Below the pieces are notes generated by a model that had not been told where the DNA came from, did no database searches, and saw only the letters and a program-made list of their open reading frames with translations. DNA of 64,000 nt from CBFDBF01 sp050304615 (GTDB taxonomy: Bacteria > Pseudomonadota > Gammaproteobacteria > Chromatiales > Chromatiaceae): assembly GCA_050304615.1 (NCBI GenBank), contig JBNLDW010000008.1, forward strand, positions 28,826 through 92,825, written 5' to 3'. How positions within the stretch are numbered: the first letter of the stretch is position 1; every line of letters starts with the position of its first letter. Positions 17,503 to 25,745 of the stretch are shown piece after piece. The position numbers and the translations under genes are program-made.

Positions 17503-17550
17503 GGTCGGAACACAGTCTTCGCTAATATTAGCTTATATTGTGTTCTGACC
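17503..17550. repeat. Hairpin of the GGTCxGA family with nested palindrome
   Basis: Arms GGTCGGAACACA (17503-17514) and TGTGTTCTGACC (17539-17550) match at 11 of 12 positions. The loop holds the perfect palindrome GCTAATATTAGC (17521-17532). The element at 20469 has the same arms and a decayed version of the inner palindrome. Confidence 0.65.
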
Positions 17551-17604
17551 CGGATTATCCCTATTTATTAATGGCAAAAGTTTCATCTGATCCCAGTTAT
17601 CTAT

Positions 17605-18120
17605 TTATTGTGACTTACCAATTATGACTTCATCACCTTCTACGATAAAAGTGGGGCTGTGAAGATCAGCTATCCAATGCCCCAGGTTTTTGCCTTTGTA
17701 GTTCCATCGCCACTCTTCTGCCATTGAGGCATCAATATCTTTGTCAAAGCACTTAATTTCGCCGCCGGGTACAATCTGTGAGCCTTCTGTTTCCGGCGCA
17801 AGGTTTGCACAGAGTCCGCTACCGTTCCACCAATGATTATCGGGTATAACAAAACCATCATCTCTTGTGAGAACAATCAATACACTGACATTGCCGTCGT
17901 GCTCTTTAATTACCAGATACTTATCAGTCCAGTTCCTATCTTGGTGGCCATCATAGAAGGCAAAATCACCGGGATTAAGATCCCTGATGTTCAGTCGTGG
18001 AAGAGTTGAGCCTGCTGTCGCGGAAGGTCCTAGCGATAGTACAAATGGAGTTGCAGCTAAAGCTAGCCCGCATACCCCTAGGCAGATGACTAATGTTTTC
18101 AGTACCTTTTTTCTATCCAT
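17605..18120 (-). CDS. Membrane-anchored protein with Rieske-like outline but no cluster ligands
   Basis: A 171-residue protein. The N terminus is a hydrophobic anchor (VLKTLVICLGVCGLALAATP) followed by FVLSLGPSATA and LPRLNIRDLNPGDFAFYDG. This recalls the start of Rieske subunits of cytochrome bc1 (anchor, then L..L.PG). The end, FIVEGDEVIIG, likewise recalls the last strand of a Rieske domain. The CxH...CxxH ligands for a 2Fe-2S cluster are absent; only two cysteines (GSGLCANL and EIKCFDKD) lie in the middle. It could be a Rieske relative that lost its cluster or an unrelated periplasmic beta protein. Existence of the gene is likely; the relationship is tentative. Confidence 0.55.
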   Translation of the reverse strand: MDRKKVLKTLVICLGVCGLALAATPFVLSLGPSATAGSTLPRLNIRDLNPGDFAFYDGHQDRNWTDKYLVIKEHDGNVSVLIVLTRDDGFVIPDNHWWNGSGLCANLAPETEGSQIVPGGEIKCFDKDIDASMAEEWRWNYKGKNLGHWIADLHSPTFIVEGDEVIIGKSQ

Positions 18121-18234
18121 AGTATTAAGTGCAGGTTGTTGAAATCAGATAGGGGCGGCCCCTTTAATTAAGCATAAGCCTGGAATTAAGTAAACTGTCC
18201 CCAGAAATCCACACTTATTATATGCCGCGGGTAC

Positions 18235-18259
18235 CAGAAAAGGGCTCTGACCCCTTTAA
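18235..18259. repeat. 25-bp dispersed repeat, copy 2
   Basis: Exact second copy of 17389-17413. A further fragment with GGCCCCTTTAATTAA lies near 18158-18172. These bracket the Rieske-outline gene (17605-18120), so the gene plus flanks could have moved as a unit, or the repeats may simply have inserted on both sides. Confidence 0.6.
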
Positions 18260-18318
18260 CTGGCTTATTGATGGCGTTTTTTATCTACTTGACGCCACAG
18301 TCGCTTGTTATGCTATAT

Positions 18319-19125
18319 TTAATTACCGAACTCAATCTCTTTTATATTTTTTTCATACTCTTGACGAATAAAGAATACACCTTCCTCATATGTACCACTA
18401 AAGCCTACGATTCTTGCCTTTTCTTGATAAGTTAAATTACCCGTAATTGTACTACCATTTTTAAGAGTTACAGTAACCTTCTCATCAGAATGAAATGATA
18501 TATTCTTTATTTTATTAAAATCGATTGTTAATAGTGATTCCCCCCTGAGAAATCTAATATCTCTAAGATGTATAGGATCATTTCTTGCAATATACATAGA
18601 TGATGGAGTCCAACTGCATCGCTCTAAATCAGCCACCGGAATCCTCGACCCATTGGTAAGAACAAGTGTATCGTTATATAATTTATTTTTATTTTTTGCT
18701 TTTCTGATAGGAGGATCCTCCTTGAATGTAATTTTTTTTAATTTATCAGTAGAAAGTTCAATATCTCCATAGTTGCTTTTCCCAATAAATTTACCTATCA
18801 ATAATTTTCCTATAAGAGTTTTCTCCTGCCCGTTTTTTTGATAAACCACAGTAGCGGTATCTTTCTTTAACTCAATAGATATTAGTGAATCGATGAGAAT
18901 TGCGACATGAAATATTTCAGTATCTACCCCAATACAAGGCTCGTTAACACCAAACCAATCGAGATCTGCTCTCGATTTGTCCGCTGAAAAATATATATCC
19001 TCCACTTCTGTCGTAACGCCTGCCGAATCTATAATGAATGCTGCACGTTTTGAGTCTCCAGCAAATACAATAGAGGTAGTAATAAATAAAAATCCCAAAC
19101 AATAGAAAAATATCGATTGTTTCAT
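18319..19125 (-). CDS. Exported beta-repeat protein, unknown function
   Basis: A 268-residue protein with a signal peptide (IFFYCLGFLFITTSIVFAG). The body contains two related halves: TVVYQKNGQEKTLIGKLL followed by a Lys-rich strand and KKITF, and VTVTLKNGSTITGNLTYQ followed by KEIEF. A third LVLTNGSRIPVADL piece lies between. Such V.L.NG..I.G repeats suggest small beta sandwiches like those in Sm-like or DUF-type periplasmic proteins. Codon use is AT-rich compared with the flanking core genes, a sign of transfer. No catalytic motif is seen. Confidence 0.6.
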   Translation of the reverse strand: MKQSIFFYCLGFLFITTSIVFAGDSKRAAFIIDSAGVTTEVEDIYFSADKSRADLDWFGVNEPCIGVDTEIFHVAILIDSLISIELKKDTATVVYQKNGQEKTLIGKLLIGKFIGKSNYGDIELSTDKLKKITFKEDPPIRKAKNKNKLYNDTLVLTNGSRIPVADLERCSWTPSSMYIARNDPIHLRDIRFLRGESLLTIDFNKIKNISFHSDEKVTVTLKNGSTITGNLTYQEKARIVGFSGTYEEGVFFIRQEYEKNIKEIEFGN

Positions 19126-19172
19126 AATGCCTCCTTTTTTCCTTGTTTATGATCCAGCTGCTCGTTTAACGA

Positions 19173-19250
19173 AAAACTGGGTCAGAGAGCAATTAACGCG
19201 AATATACTGGCTCTCTAATATTAGAAACAATTGCTCTCTGACCCGGTTTT
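19173..19250. repeat. Long hairpin, 22-bp arms, GGGTCAGAGAGCAATT type
   Basis: Arms at 19173-19194 and 19229-19250 match at 21 of 22 positions and include GGGTCAGAGAGCAATT. The 34-bp loop holds an AATATTAGAAAC segment shared with 17345-17361. It lies between two minus-strand genes. It is the most complete member of the local hairpin family and looks like a small non-autonomous mobile palindrome that may also stop transcription. Confidence 0.7.
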
Positions 19251-19289
19251 TCTCAGGTTTTTCCTTTCTCTTGTACAATGTTGCAACGC

Positions 19290-19745
19290 TCAGCTGCCGT
19301 CAATAGTTATGTATTGTTTCCCCTGAATACCTTTGTATTCAGCCTTCGTTAACGCATTAATATCATACTGGTTTAACTGCATTACAGACTTATCAATAAC
19401 CATAAGATAACCATCTGACATAACTGCTCCCCTAACTTCAATCATTCTCCCTATTGCCCTGACATCTGATTGGTATGAGCGAAATTGCCCATAATTGACT
19501 AAGTCTGCACTGGATTTTTCACCTCTACTTACAACCACACTGCATGAAGCCAAAGCATTATAATATCCAACAACTTTAGTAAAAACCTGATCTCGAACAG
19601 TCATATTATTCAGATCAAACAAACGGAACTCACTATTGAAAAAGTCATAGCTATCTCTAATTACAGATCTGCAAACTTCACTATCTGATTGAGGAGAACA
19701 GCCTGAAACAATTACACATACCACCAATATCAATAATTTCTGCAT
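19290..19745 (-). CDS. Putative lipoprotein, unknown function
   Basis: With the ATG at 19745 the product has 151 residues and begins MQKLLILVVCVIVSGCSPQ, a lipoprotein signal peptide with lipobox VSGC. The rest shows no recognised domain; a NGQ-free mixed region ends in KGIQGKQYITIDGS. In-frame starts at 19787 (MPKPKPRKPK...) and GTG 19865 would add a basic N-terminal tail. They were not preferred because the longest overlaps the hairpin at 19838-19887 and the signal peptide works best from 19745. AT-rich like its neighbours. Confidence 0.55.
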   Translation of the reverse strand: MQKLLILVVCVIVSGCSPQSDSEVCRSVIRDSYDFFNSEFRLFDLNNMTVRDQVFTKVVGYYNALASCSVVVSRGEKSSADLVNYGQFRSYQSDVRAIGRMIEVRGAVMSDGYLMVIDKSVMQLNQYDINALTKAEYKGIQGKQYITIDGS

Positions 19746-19837
19746 TTGCCACCACACTTTGGGTTTTCTGGGCTTAGGCTTGGGCATACGATGCTCAAGA
19801 TCAATACCTGCGTCATTTAAACAAATCATGTTGTAGG

Positions 19838-19887
19838 GGACAGACCACGTTTTTTCCTTCCGCACCCTCTTTAACCGTGGTCTGACC
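19838..19887. repeat. Hairpin of the GGTCAGACC family
   Basis: Arms GGACAGACCACG (19838-19849) and CGTGGTCTGACC (19876-19887) match at 11 of 12 positions around a 26-bp loop. The right arm continues into TCTTTAATTACAGG, a variant of the tail found at 17414. It fills the gap between two minus-strand genes. Confidence 0.6.
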
Positions 19888-19902
19888 TCTTTAATTACAG
19901 GT

Positions 19903-20439
19903 TTACGTGTTTGTTAAATCATTTGTGTAGATAGGTATGCCATCGCTATCTTTCATACTATTGCTAAAGTTTTGGTATGGAAATATTGCGTACTTTAAAA
20001 CCACAGCATAAATAATTAGAATAATACTCATGCTTATTGCGAGCAAGATAGGGAGGGGATATGACGGAATGAGCTTGAATGAATTAAGAATCCCTATCGC
20101 AAGGATATAGCAAAGTATCAAGTAACCAGAAGGCTGCATTTTAAATATGTAATAGGTTGCAGCACAAAGTATTACTAATGGAAAAACTGCCGCTAATACT
20201 ACTACAGACGTGAATTCTATTGATAATAAAGAAATAGTCCAGACGCGAAGAAGGACAAGGACAACACAAAGACCTACAAGCAACATGTTTGCTTTATTGT
20301 ACTTTTCAGCCTCTTCTGGATCTGGATGCCTCGCTAAATACTTTGCGACCTTTTTCTGCTTAAGGCCTTCATCAGATGCTTTTTCAAATATTTCCTGTTT
20401 AGTTTTGCCCTCTTTTAAGAGATTTCTCACGATTTTCAT
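19903..20439 (-). CDS. Multi-pass membrane protein, unknown function
   Basis: A 178-residue protein. Residues 1-50 are soluble and helical (LLKEGKTKQEIFEKASDEGL ... KVAKYLARHPDPEEAEKYNK), possibly a small three-helix domain facing the cytoplasm. Residues about 52-155 contain four hydrophobic helices. The C terminus is polar. I do not recognise the family. It lies between two hairpins of the local family, in the AT-rich part of the accessory stretch, so it probably arrived with its neighbours. Confidence 0.6.
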   Translation of the reverse strand: MKIVRNLLKEGKTKQEIFEKASDEGLKQKKVAKYLARHPDPEEAEKYNKANMLLVGLCVVLVLLRVWTISLLSIEFTSVVVLAAVFPLVILCAATYYIFKMQPSGYLILCYILAIGILNSFKLIPSYPLPILLAISMSIILIIYAVVLKYAIFPYQNFSNSMKDSDGIPIYTNDLTNT

Positions 20440-20468
20440 TCATGCTCCTTGTGTATTTAATACAACCT

Positions 20469-20517
20469 GGGTCGGAATACAATACTCGCTATATTAGCAA
20501 AAACTGTGTTCCGACCC
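20469..20517. repeat. Hairpin of the GGGTCGGAA family
   Basis: Arms GGGTCGGAATACA (20469-20481) and TGTGTTCCGACCC (20505-20517) match at 12 of 13 positions. The loop contains CGCTATATTAGC, a one-step variant of the palindrome in the 17503 element. It lies between the HNH nuclease gene and the membrane-protein gene. Confidence 0.65.
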
Positions 20518-20541
20518 CATTTTTCTATGTTTAGCAACTCG

Positions 20542-21294
20542 TTAGCCGGTTTCTTTTTGCCCAACATTGATAATGCTTTCATTGTATTTAGAAAACACCA
20601 TAAGATGACAAACTGGCCAATTAGATTTAGGCCCCATTCCACCCTCTAAAACCTGCTGCTCTCTTGCCCCAAATAACCACAAGCCATTCTCATCTAACTC
20701 TTTAATATCTTTTGTCAAGCTTTGTTCAATCTGAATGCGTTGACCAATTTCATCAATACCAAGATCAACCCAATCTTGAATGTTTTGAAAAAAACCAGAC
20801 ACTAGGCCAACCAATTCTTCAGTGTCTATATCCTCGTAGTCAAAAGCACCAGCGGACGTATTTTGCGCCAAAGATAATAAGTCTTTCCCGGTTGTAATTC
20901 TTTGAAGGTGACTAGGGATGTTTTCTTTGAGCCTTCTAATTTTAACTGGTTTGGTGTATCCCGCTTCAGATAACTTATCATTTACCCACTGCTCATGTTC
21001 TTTTTTAATATTAATTAACAAAGATTCCGTAAAGGTCTCAAACTGATCATCCACCTGCTTGTGATGAACTTTGCAAAGCAAAATTATATTATTAGGTACA
21101 TCGTGTTCATCTTCTGGATAGTTTTCTCGATACCGAGGCCCATTTATTAATTTTGAAACAATATGGCATTCATCACCGACAATAGACTCGCTATCTAAAT
21201 CAGTTGGATCCATTAAAATTACTTTTTTACAAATCGCACATCTGTTACCGGACCTACCCCAAACTATTTTTCTATTTTTATCTGATAATGACAT
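20542..21294 (-). CDS. HNH endonuclease with unknown C-terminal domain
   Basis: A 250-residue protein. The N-terminal ~100 residues form an HNH nuclease: RSGNRCAICKK (first zinc knuckle), DECHIVSKLINGPRY, and VPNNIILLCKVHHKQVDD (HNH core and second knuckle). The order and spacing resemble the HNH domains of stand-alone defence nucleases and of CBASS effectors such as Cap5, including the GPR and HE.WV segments. The remaining ~145 residues do not match the SAVED sensor or anything I recognise. No cyclase or methylase lies beside it. It may be a single-gene defence effector or a toxin. Strongly AT-rich; the first gene of the accessory run. Confidence 0.75.
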   Translation of the reverse strand: MSLSDKNRKIVWGRSGNRCAICKKVILMDPTDLDSESIVGDECHIVSKLINGPRYRENYPEDEHDVPNNIILLCKVHHKQVDDQFETFTESLLINIKKEHEQWVNDKLSEAGYTKPVKIRRLKENIPSHLQRITTGKDLLSLAQNTSAGAFDYEDIDTEELVGLVSGFFQNIQDWVDLGIDEIGQRIQIEQSLTKDIKELDENGLWLFGAREQQVLEGGMGPKSNWPVCHLMVFSKYNESIINVGQKETG

Positions 21295-21554
21295 GGTTAT
21301 TTTCAGCTAACAGATATTTATTCGACATGCGCGAATATTGGGTTACACAATCAGCACTAACTGGAATACGCCGCAAAAGGCGATAAGACGAGAGCAGCGA
21401 TATTTCATTTGCTGTCGTTTGATTCGATGAGTATCCGCCTGAGCGGGATTATGGTCAAGCGGCAGAGGGGGAGATCTATATTAGAGTTGTCTTTTTTAGT
21501 TCCTGGATCCCGCGGTCAAGCCGCGGGATGACAAAATAACAGCGGGATGATATC
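21295..21554. other. Spacer with REP-like palindrome
   Basis: No gene supported. It contains a REP-like palindrome, ATCCCGCGG (21507-21515) and CCGCGGGAT (21521-21529) around TCAAG. A related half-site AGCGGGATGAT follows at 21542, and a GAGCGGGATTATGG stretch lies near 21438. The first ~100 bp are AT-rich and belong with the HNH gene upstream region. Confidence 0.5.
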
Positions 21555-21760
21555 TCACGCCTCTAGCGCAACGCCCCCTGATGTTATAGCAAGCAGGTCG
21601 TTGATGTCGGCCTCGATGATCTCTAAGCCTATCTTTCTGCAGAAGCGCCGCTCTTTCTAGGTCGGCTCAAATATCAGCGCCCAGCCGACTGGTCGATCTC
21701 TTTGTCAGTGTATTTCTCACCATCATAGTAATGGATGAGAATATCCAGTGATTTATTGTG
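21555..21760 (-). pseudogene. Broken gene fragment, unknown family
   Basis: Read on the minus strand, one frame gives LDILIHYYDGEKYTDKEIDQ. After a frame change near AGW it continues WALIFEPT, hits a stop, and then runs KERRFCRKIGLEIIEADIND to the end at 21555. Joined, the pieces form one plausible ~60-residue protein tail interrupted by a frameshift and a stop. I do not recognise the family. It begins directly downstream of the deacetylase gene. Confidence 0.35.
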
Positions 21761-21763
21761 CTG

Positions 21764-22690
21764 CTAGTGGAGGTTCATCAGTACTCGTAGGTGGGCCTCT
21801 ACGCTACGGGCCAGGGCGCTGAGTGCATAGCCGCCCTCTAGGGTGGAGACTACTCGGCCTGCGCTATATGCATCTGCTATATCTATGATCTGTTCGGTGA
21901 CCCAGCGGTAGTCTGCCTCCTTAAGGCTGACCCCGGACATGTCATCCTCTATGTGGGCATCGAATCCGGCAGATACGAAGATCATCTGTGGTTTGAAGCG
22001 GTGTAGGGCAGGTAGCCATTTCTCCTCTACTGCGGCATGAAACTCCACGCTGCCGGCGGTCGCATCTAGCGGGGCGCAGATGATGCGGTCGCCATCCTCT
22101 TGGAAGTGGGTATAGGGGTAGAAGGGGTGTTGAAAGGTGGAGCAGAGCATTACCCGCTCGTCATCGCTGAAGATATCTTCTGTGCCGTTACCGTGGTGTA
22201 CATCAAAATCGAGTATTGCGACTCGCTCTAGCCCATGCACCGACAGGGCATGAGCGGCACCGACAGCAGCGTTATTGTAGATACAGAAGCCCATCGCCCG
22301 GTTGTGCTCTGCATGGTGGCCAGGTGGCCGTACTGCACAGAAGGCGTTGTCTAGATCGTCTTGCATAACCAGATCGGTAGCATGCACTACGGCACCTGCG
22401 GCGCGCCTGGCCGCTTCAAGACTCTGGGGGCTGATGGGTGTATCTGGGTCCAGATAGGCCATTCCCTGCTGTGGTGCGTTGGCGGTAACCTGCTGTAGAT
22501 AGGCGGAATCATGTACCCGTAGTAGCTGCTCTTCGGTGGCTGCTGGTGCCTCGTGGTGTTGTAGGAAGTCATATAGATGGGCGGCTAAGAGGCGATCCTG
22601 GATGGCGCTCAGGCGTGCGGCACACTCTGGATGCGCAGTTCCGGTATCATGCTGCTGGCAGGCGTTGTGACTGATGTATGCGGTGCGCAC
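21764..22690 (-). CDS. Histone deacetylase family protein (class II-like)
   Basis: A 308-residue zinc-dependent deacylase of the arginase/deacetylase fold. Signature motifs are complete: RPPGHHAEHNRAMGFCIYNN with the catalytic His pair, LDFDVHHGNGTEDIF with zinc ligands Asp and His, SAGFDAHIEDD with the third zinc ligand, and LEGGYAL near the end. Bacterial members remove acetyl groups from lysines, polyamines or acetoin-related substrates. It is divergent from a Pat-type lysine acetyltransferase gene with only a short shared promoter region (22691-22876), which suggests it reverses that acetylation; the substrate link is inference. Confidence 0.88.
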   Translation of the reverse strand: MRTAYISHNACQQHDTGTAHPECAARLSAIQDRLLAAHLYDFLQHHEAPAATEEQLLRVHDSAYLQQVTANAPQQGMAYLDPDTPISPQSLEAARRAAGAVVHATDLVMQDDLDNAFCAVRPPGHHAEHNRAMGFCIYNNAAVGAAHALSVHGLERVAILDFDVHHGNGTEDIFSDDERVMLCSTFQHPFYPYTHFQEDGDRIICAPLDATAGSVEFHAAVEEKWLPALHRFKPQMIFVSAGFDAHIEDDMSGVSLKEADYRWVTEQIIDIADAYSAGRVVSTLEGGYALSALARSVEAHLRVLMNLH

Positions 22691-22876
22691 GGGTATCCTC
22701 TATTAATACTGTGTTGCCATACTTGTAGCATAGCGGTCATCTTCAGCGGTTACCATTCCACCACTCAAATTTACACTATAAAGCGTTTTTTTTTGTTATC
22801 GGAATAAATACCAACTATGCTTCTTACTAGTAAGGCCCGCGCTACTTCGCGGTCCATGTTTGCAGGACGTAACTTA

Positions 22877-25561
22877 ATGGATCATCACTATCTAAAGCCG
22901 CTCTTCTACCCCGAATCTATAGCCATGTTTGGCGCCAGCGACCGCCCCGACACCGTCGGCGAGGTGGTCTACCGCAATCTGCTCTCTTCTGGCTTTAAGG
23001 GTAAAGTCTACGCCATTAATCCTAAGCGCGAACAGGTGAAGGAGCTGCCAGCCTATGCCAGCCTGGAGATGGTCGGCAGGCCGGTGGAGCTTGCCGTTGT
23101 GGCGACACCAGCAAGTACCATCCCGGCCATTGTCGAGGAGTGTGGGCGCTACGGCGTAAAGACTATGATCATCCTGTCTGCCGGTTTTCGGGAGATTGGC
23201 CCAGCGGGCAAAAAGCTGGAGGATCAGGTGCTGGAGATCGCCCGTAGCTACGGCATCCGTTTTCTTGGGCCCAACTGTCTGGGTTTGATCCGGCCAGATA
23301 TCGGCCTCAATGCCACCTTCGGCAACAACAACGCACAACCGGGTAATTTGGCGCTGGTATCCCAATCTGGAGCGCTCTGCACGGCGGTGCTGGATTGGGC
23401 GGAAGAGAACAGTATCGGTTTCTCTACCGTAGTCTCTACCGGTATCGCCGGTGATCTCGATTTTGGAGATATCCTCGACTATCTGGTAAATGATCCCAAG
23501 ACCGGCAGCATCCTACTCTATATAGAGGGGGTCAATGACGCCCGCGCCTTTATGAGCGGACTGCGTTCTGCTGCCCGCATCAAGCCGGTGATCGCCCTGA
23601 AGGTAGGACGCCATAACTCGGGGGCGGAGGCCTCCATGTCCCATACCGGAGCCTTGGTTGGGGGTGATGACGCCTTCTCCGCTGCCCTTGCTCGATCCGG
23701 TGTGCTTAGGGTGCAGACCCTTACGCAGGTATTCAGTGCGGCCCGCGCCCTCTCTTCGCGCTATCGCAGTTGCGGTGACCGGCTGGCCATTATCACCAAC
23801 GGTGGCGGTCCTGGAGTGATGGCGGCAGATCATGCGACCGATCTCAGTCTGAAGCTGGCAGAGCTCGGTGAGGATAGTATTGCCGCACTGAACAAGGTGC
23901 TGCCTGCGGTCTGGTCACACAGTAATCCGATTGACATCATCGGTGACGCCACGCCGGAACGCTATTCCCAGGCGTTAGATATCTGCCTGCGAGACGAGCA
24001 GGTGGATGGGGCCGTGGTAATCCTGACGCCCCAGGCTATGACCCATCCGCTAGCCGTAGCGGAGGCGATCATTGAACTCTCACGGCAGCACGAAAAACCG
24101 ATCCTCTGTACCTGGATGGGCGGTGGCCAGATAGAGGAGGCACGCCAGCTGTTCCGTAAGGAGCATCTGCCAGACTTTCGCACCGTAGAGTCTGCGGTAG
24201 ACGCATTTTGGTTCCTCGCCATGTACCGCATAAATCAGCAGTTGCTGTTACAGACTCCAGCCAAATCGTCTGCTCAGCAGGTGCCGCCTGATGTCGATGG
24301 CGCACGCCTAATAGTCGAAAGTGTGTTGTCAGAGGGCCGCCATGTACTGACTGAGCCTGAATCCATAGCCCTGCTTGGCTCTTTCCGTATACCAGCGGTT
24401 AGAAACGGCATTGCCCGTTCTTCTATTGAGGCGCTGATCCTGGCGGAATCTATCGGTTTTCCGGTGGCGATGAAGATCCATTCTCACGATATCAGCCACA
24501 AGAGCGATGCCGGTGGCGTGAGGCTAAACATCACCAATGCCAGGGTGGTGCGCAGCTCTTACCAGGAGTTGATCGATCAGGTACAGCGGTCCCGCCCTGA
24601 GGCGAAGATTGATGGCGTGATCGTGGAGAAGATGTACCGTAGCAACAATGGCCGCGAACTGATGATCGGCGTGATTACCGATCCGGTTATGGGCCCGGTG
24701 ATCAGTTTTGGCAGCGGTGGTACCGCAGTGGAGATACTGGGTGACACGGCAGTGGCACTGCCGCCGCTCAACCGCAATCTTGCCCTTGATCTGATTAATC
24801 GAACCAAGGTGTCCCGCATGCTGGGAGAGTTTCGTAACATGCCAGCAGCTAAAATAGACGCCCTGGTAGATGTTTTGTTGCGTGTCTCTTCCATGGCGTG
24901 CGAATTGCCCTGGCTAAAAGAGATGGATATCAACCCGCTGATCCTGGATGAGACAGGGGCTGTGGCGGTAGATGCCCGCATATGTGTGGAATTTCCGCGT
25001 GCCTCTACAGATCCTTACCATCACATGGCCATACACCCATATCCGGCAAATCTGCAGGTCACGTACCAGTTGCTGGACGGAAGCGACATTATCATTCGTC
25101 CCATTCGCCCGGAAGATGCAGAGATCGAACAGGACTTTGTCCACTCCCTCTCTGAAGAGACAAAATATTTCCGCTTTATGCGTTCCCTGCAAGAATTGAC
25201 ACCAGAGATGCTGGTGCGCTTCACCCAGATTGACTATGACAACGAGATGGCCCTGATTGCAGTCACCCAGCATGGTGGAGAGGAAGAGGAGGAGCTGGCG
25301 GTCGGCCGCTACATTACCAATATAGATAGGCGTAGCTGTGAATTCGCCCTAGTGGTATCGGATCGTTGGCAACATCAGGGCATCGGTCATCGGCTGATGC
25401 ATCTGCTGATGGAGGTGGCCAGAAATCGCGGCCTGGAAGAGATGCGCGGCGAGGTGCTGAGCAACAACCACAAGATGCTGGGGTTGATGAAATCACTCGG
25501 TTTTCGCGCCAGCAGCGATCCGGACGATCCTGGAGTCAAGCGGGTGGTTCATACTCTATAG
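22877..25561 (+). CDS. pat: Pat/PatZ-type protein lysine acetyltransferase
   Basis: An 894-residue two-part enzyme. The first ~700 residues resemble ADP-forming acyl-CoA synthetases: a CoA-binding domain (IAMFGASDRPDTVGEVVYRN), succinyl-CoA ligase-like domains (GPNCLGLIRP, SQSGAL, MSHTGALVGGDDAF) and an ATP-grasp domain (EMDINPLI). The C-terminal ~150 residues are a GNAT acetyltransferase (LVVSDRWQHQGIGHRLMHLL). In E. coli and Salmonella this enzyme acetylates acetyl-CoA synthetase and other proteins. I start at ATG 22877, giving MDHHYLKPLFYPESIAMFGA, which matches the family N terminus; an upstream in-frame ATG at 22817 adds 20 residues with no counterpart. Divergent from the deacetylase gene. 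Confidence 0.9.
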   Translation: MDHHYLKPLFYPESIAMFGASDRPDTVGEVVYRNLLSSGFKGKVYAINPKREQVKELPAYASLEMVGRPVELAVVATPASTIPAIVEECGRYGVKTMIILSAGFREIGPAGKKLEDQVLEIARSYGIRFLGPNCLGLIRPDIGLNATFGNNNAQPGNLALVSQSGALCTAVLDWAEENSIGFSTVVSTGIAGDLDFGDILDYLVNDPKTGSILLYIEGVNDARAFMSGLRSAARIKPVIALKVGRHNSGAEASMSHTGALVGGDDAFSAALARSGVLRVQTLTQVFSAARALSSRYRSCGDRLAIITNGGGPGVMAADHATDLSLKLAELGEDSIAALNKVLPAVWSHSNPIDIIGDATPERYSQALDICLRDEQVDGAVVILTPQAMTHPLAVAEAIIELSRQHEKPILCTWMGGGQIEEARQLFRKEHLPDFRTVESAVDAFWFLAMYRINQQLLLQTPAKSSAQQVPPDVDGARLIVESVLSEGRHVLTEPESIALLGSFRIPAVRNGIARSSIEALILAESIGFPVAMKIHSHDISHKSDAGGVRLNITNARVVRSSYQELIDQVQRSRPEAKIDGVIVEKMYRSNNGRELMIGVITDPVMGPVISFGSGGTAVEILGDTAVALPPLNRNLALDLINRTKVSRMLGEFRNMPAAKIDALVDVLLRVSSMACELPWLKEMDINPLILDETGAVAVDARICVEFPRASTDPYHHMAIHPYPANLQVTYQLLDGSDIIIRPIRPEDAEIEQDFVHSLSEETKYFRFMRSLQELTPEMLVRFTQIDYDNEMALIAVTQHGGEEEEELAVGRYITNIDRRSCEFALVVSDRWQHQGIGHRLMHLLMEVARNRGLEEMRGEVLSNNHKMLGLMKSLGFRASSDPDDPGVKRVVHTL

Positions 25562-25745
25562 GGTTGCCAAGCAATAGCATCTACACTCAATATTGCCTAC
25601 CAATGGAATCCCCGCGTAAGCAAGGTAAGTTATACTTTTCTCCCATTTCCTCATGAGGGATGGTTGAGACTATCGACTTTATGCCTCAGTATGAATGTTT
25701 AGCAACTAGATGGCAGGATGATGGCGATTATGGATAATAGGGTTT

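Larger units (their letters stand above)
17249..17604. other. Gene-free spacer filled with dispersed repeat pieces
   Basis: No supported gene. It holds a half-element at 17345-17361 (AATATTAGAAACAATTG, identical to 19217-19233), the CTGACCCCTTTAA repeat at 17389-17413 with a shortened second copy directly after it, and the hairpin 17503-17550. It looks like a landing area for small palindromic elements. Confidence 0.55.

Noticed and set aside
14913..20517. Integron cassette array with attC sites
   Set aside because: Same-strand small genes separated by hairpins looked like cassettes, but I could not find paired RYYYAAC and GTTRRRY core sites around them, the arms differ from attC, and no integrase is present.
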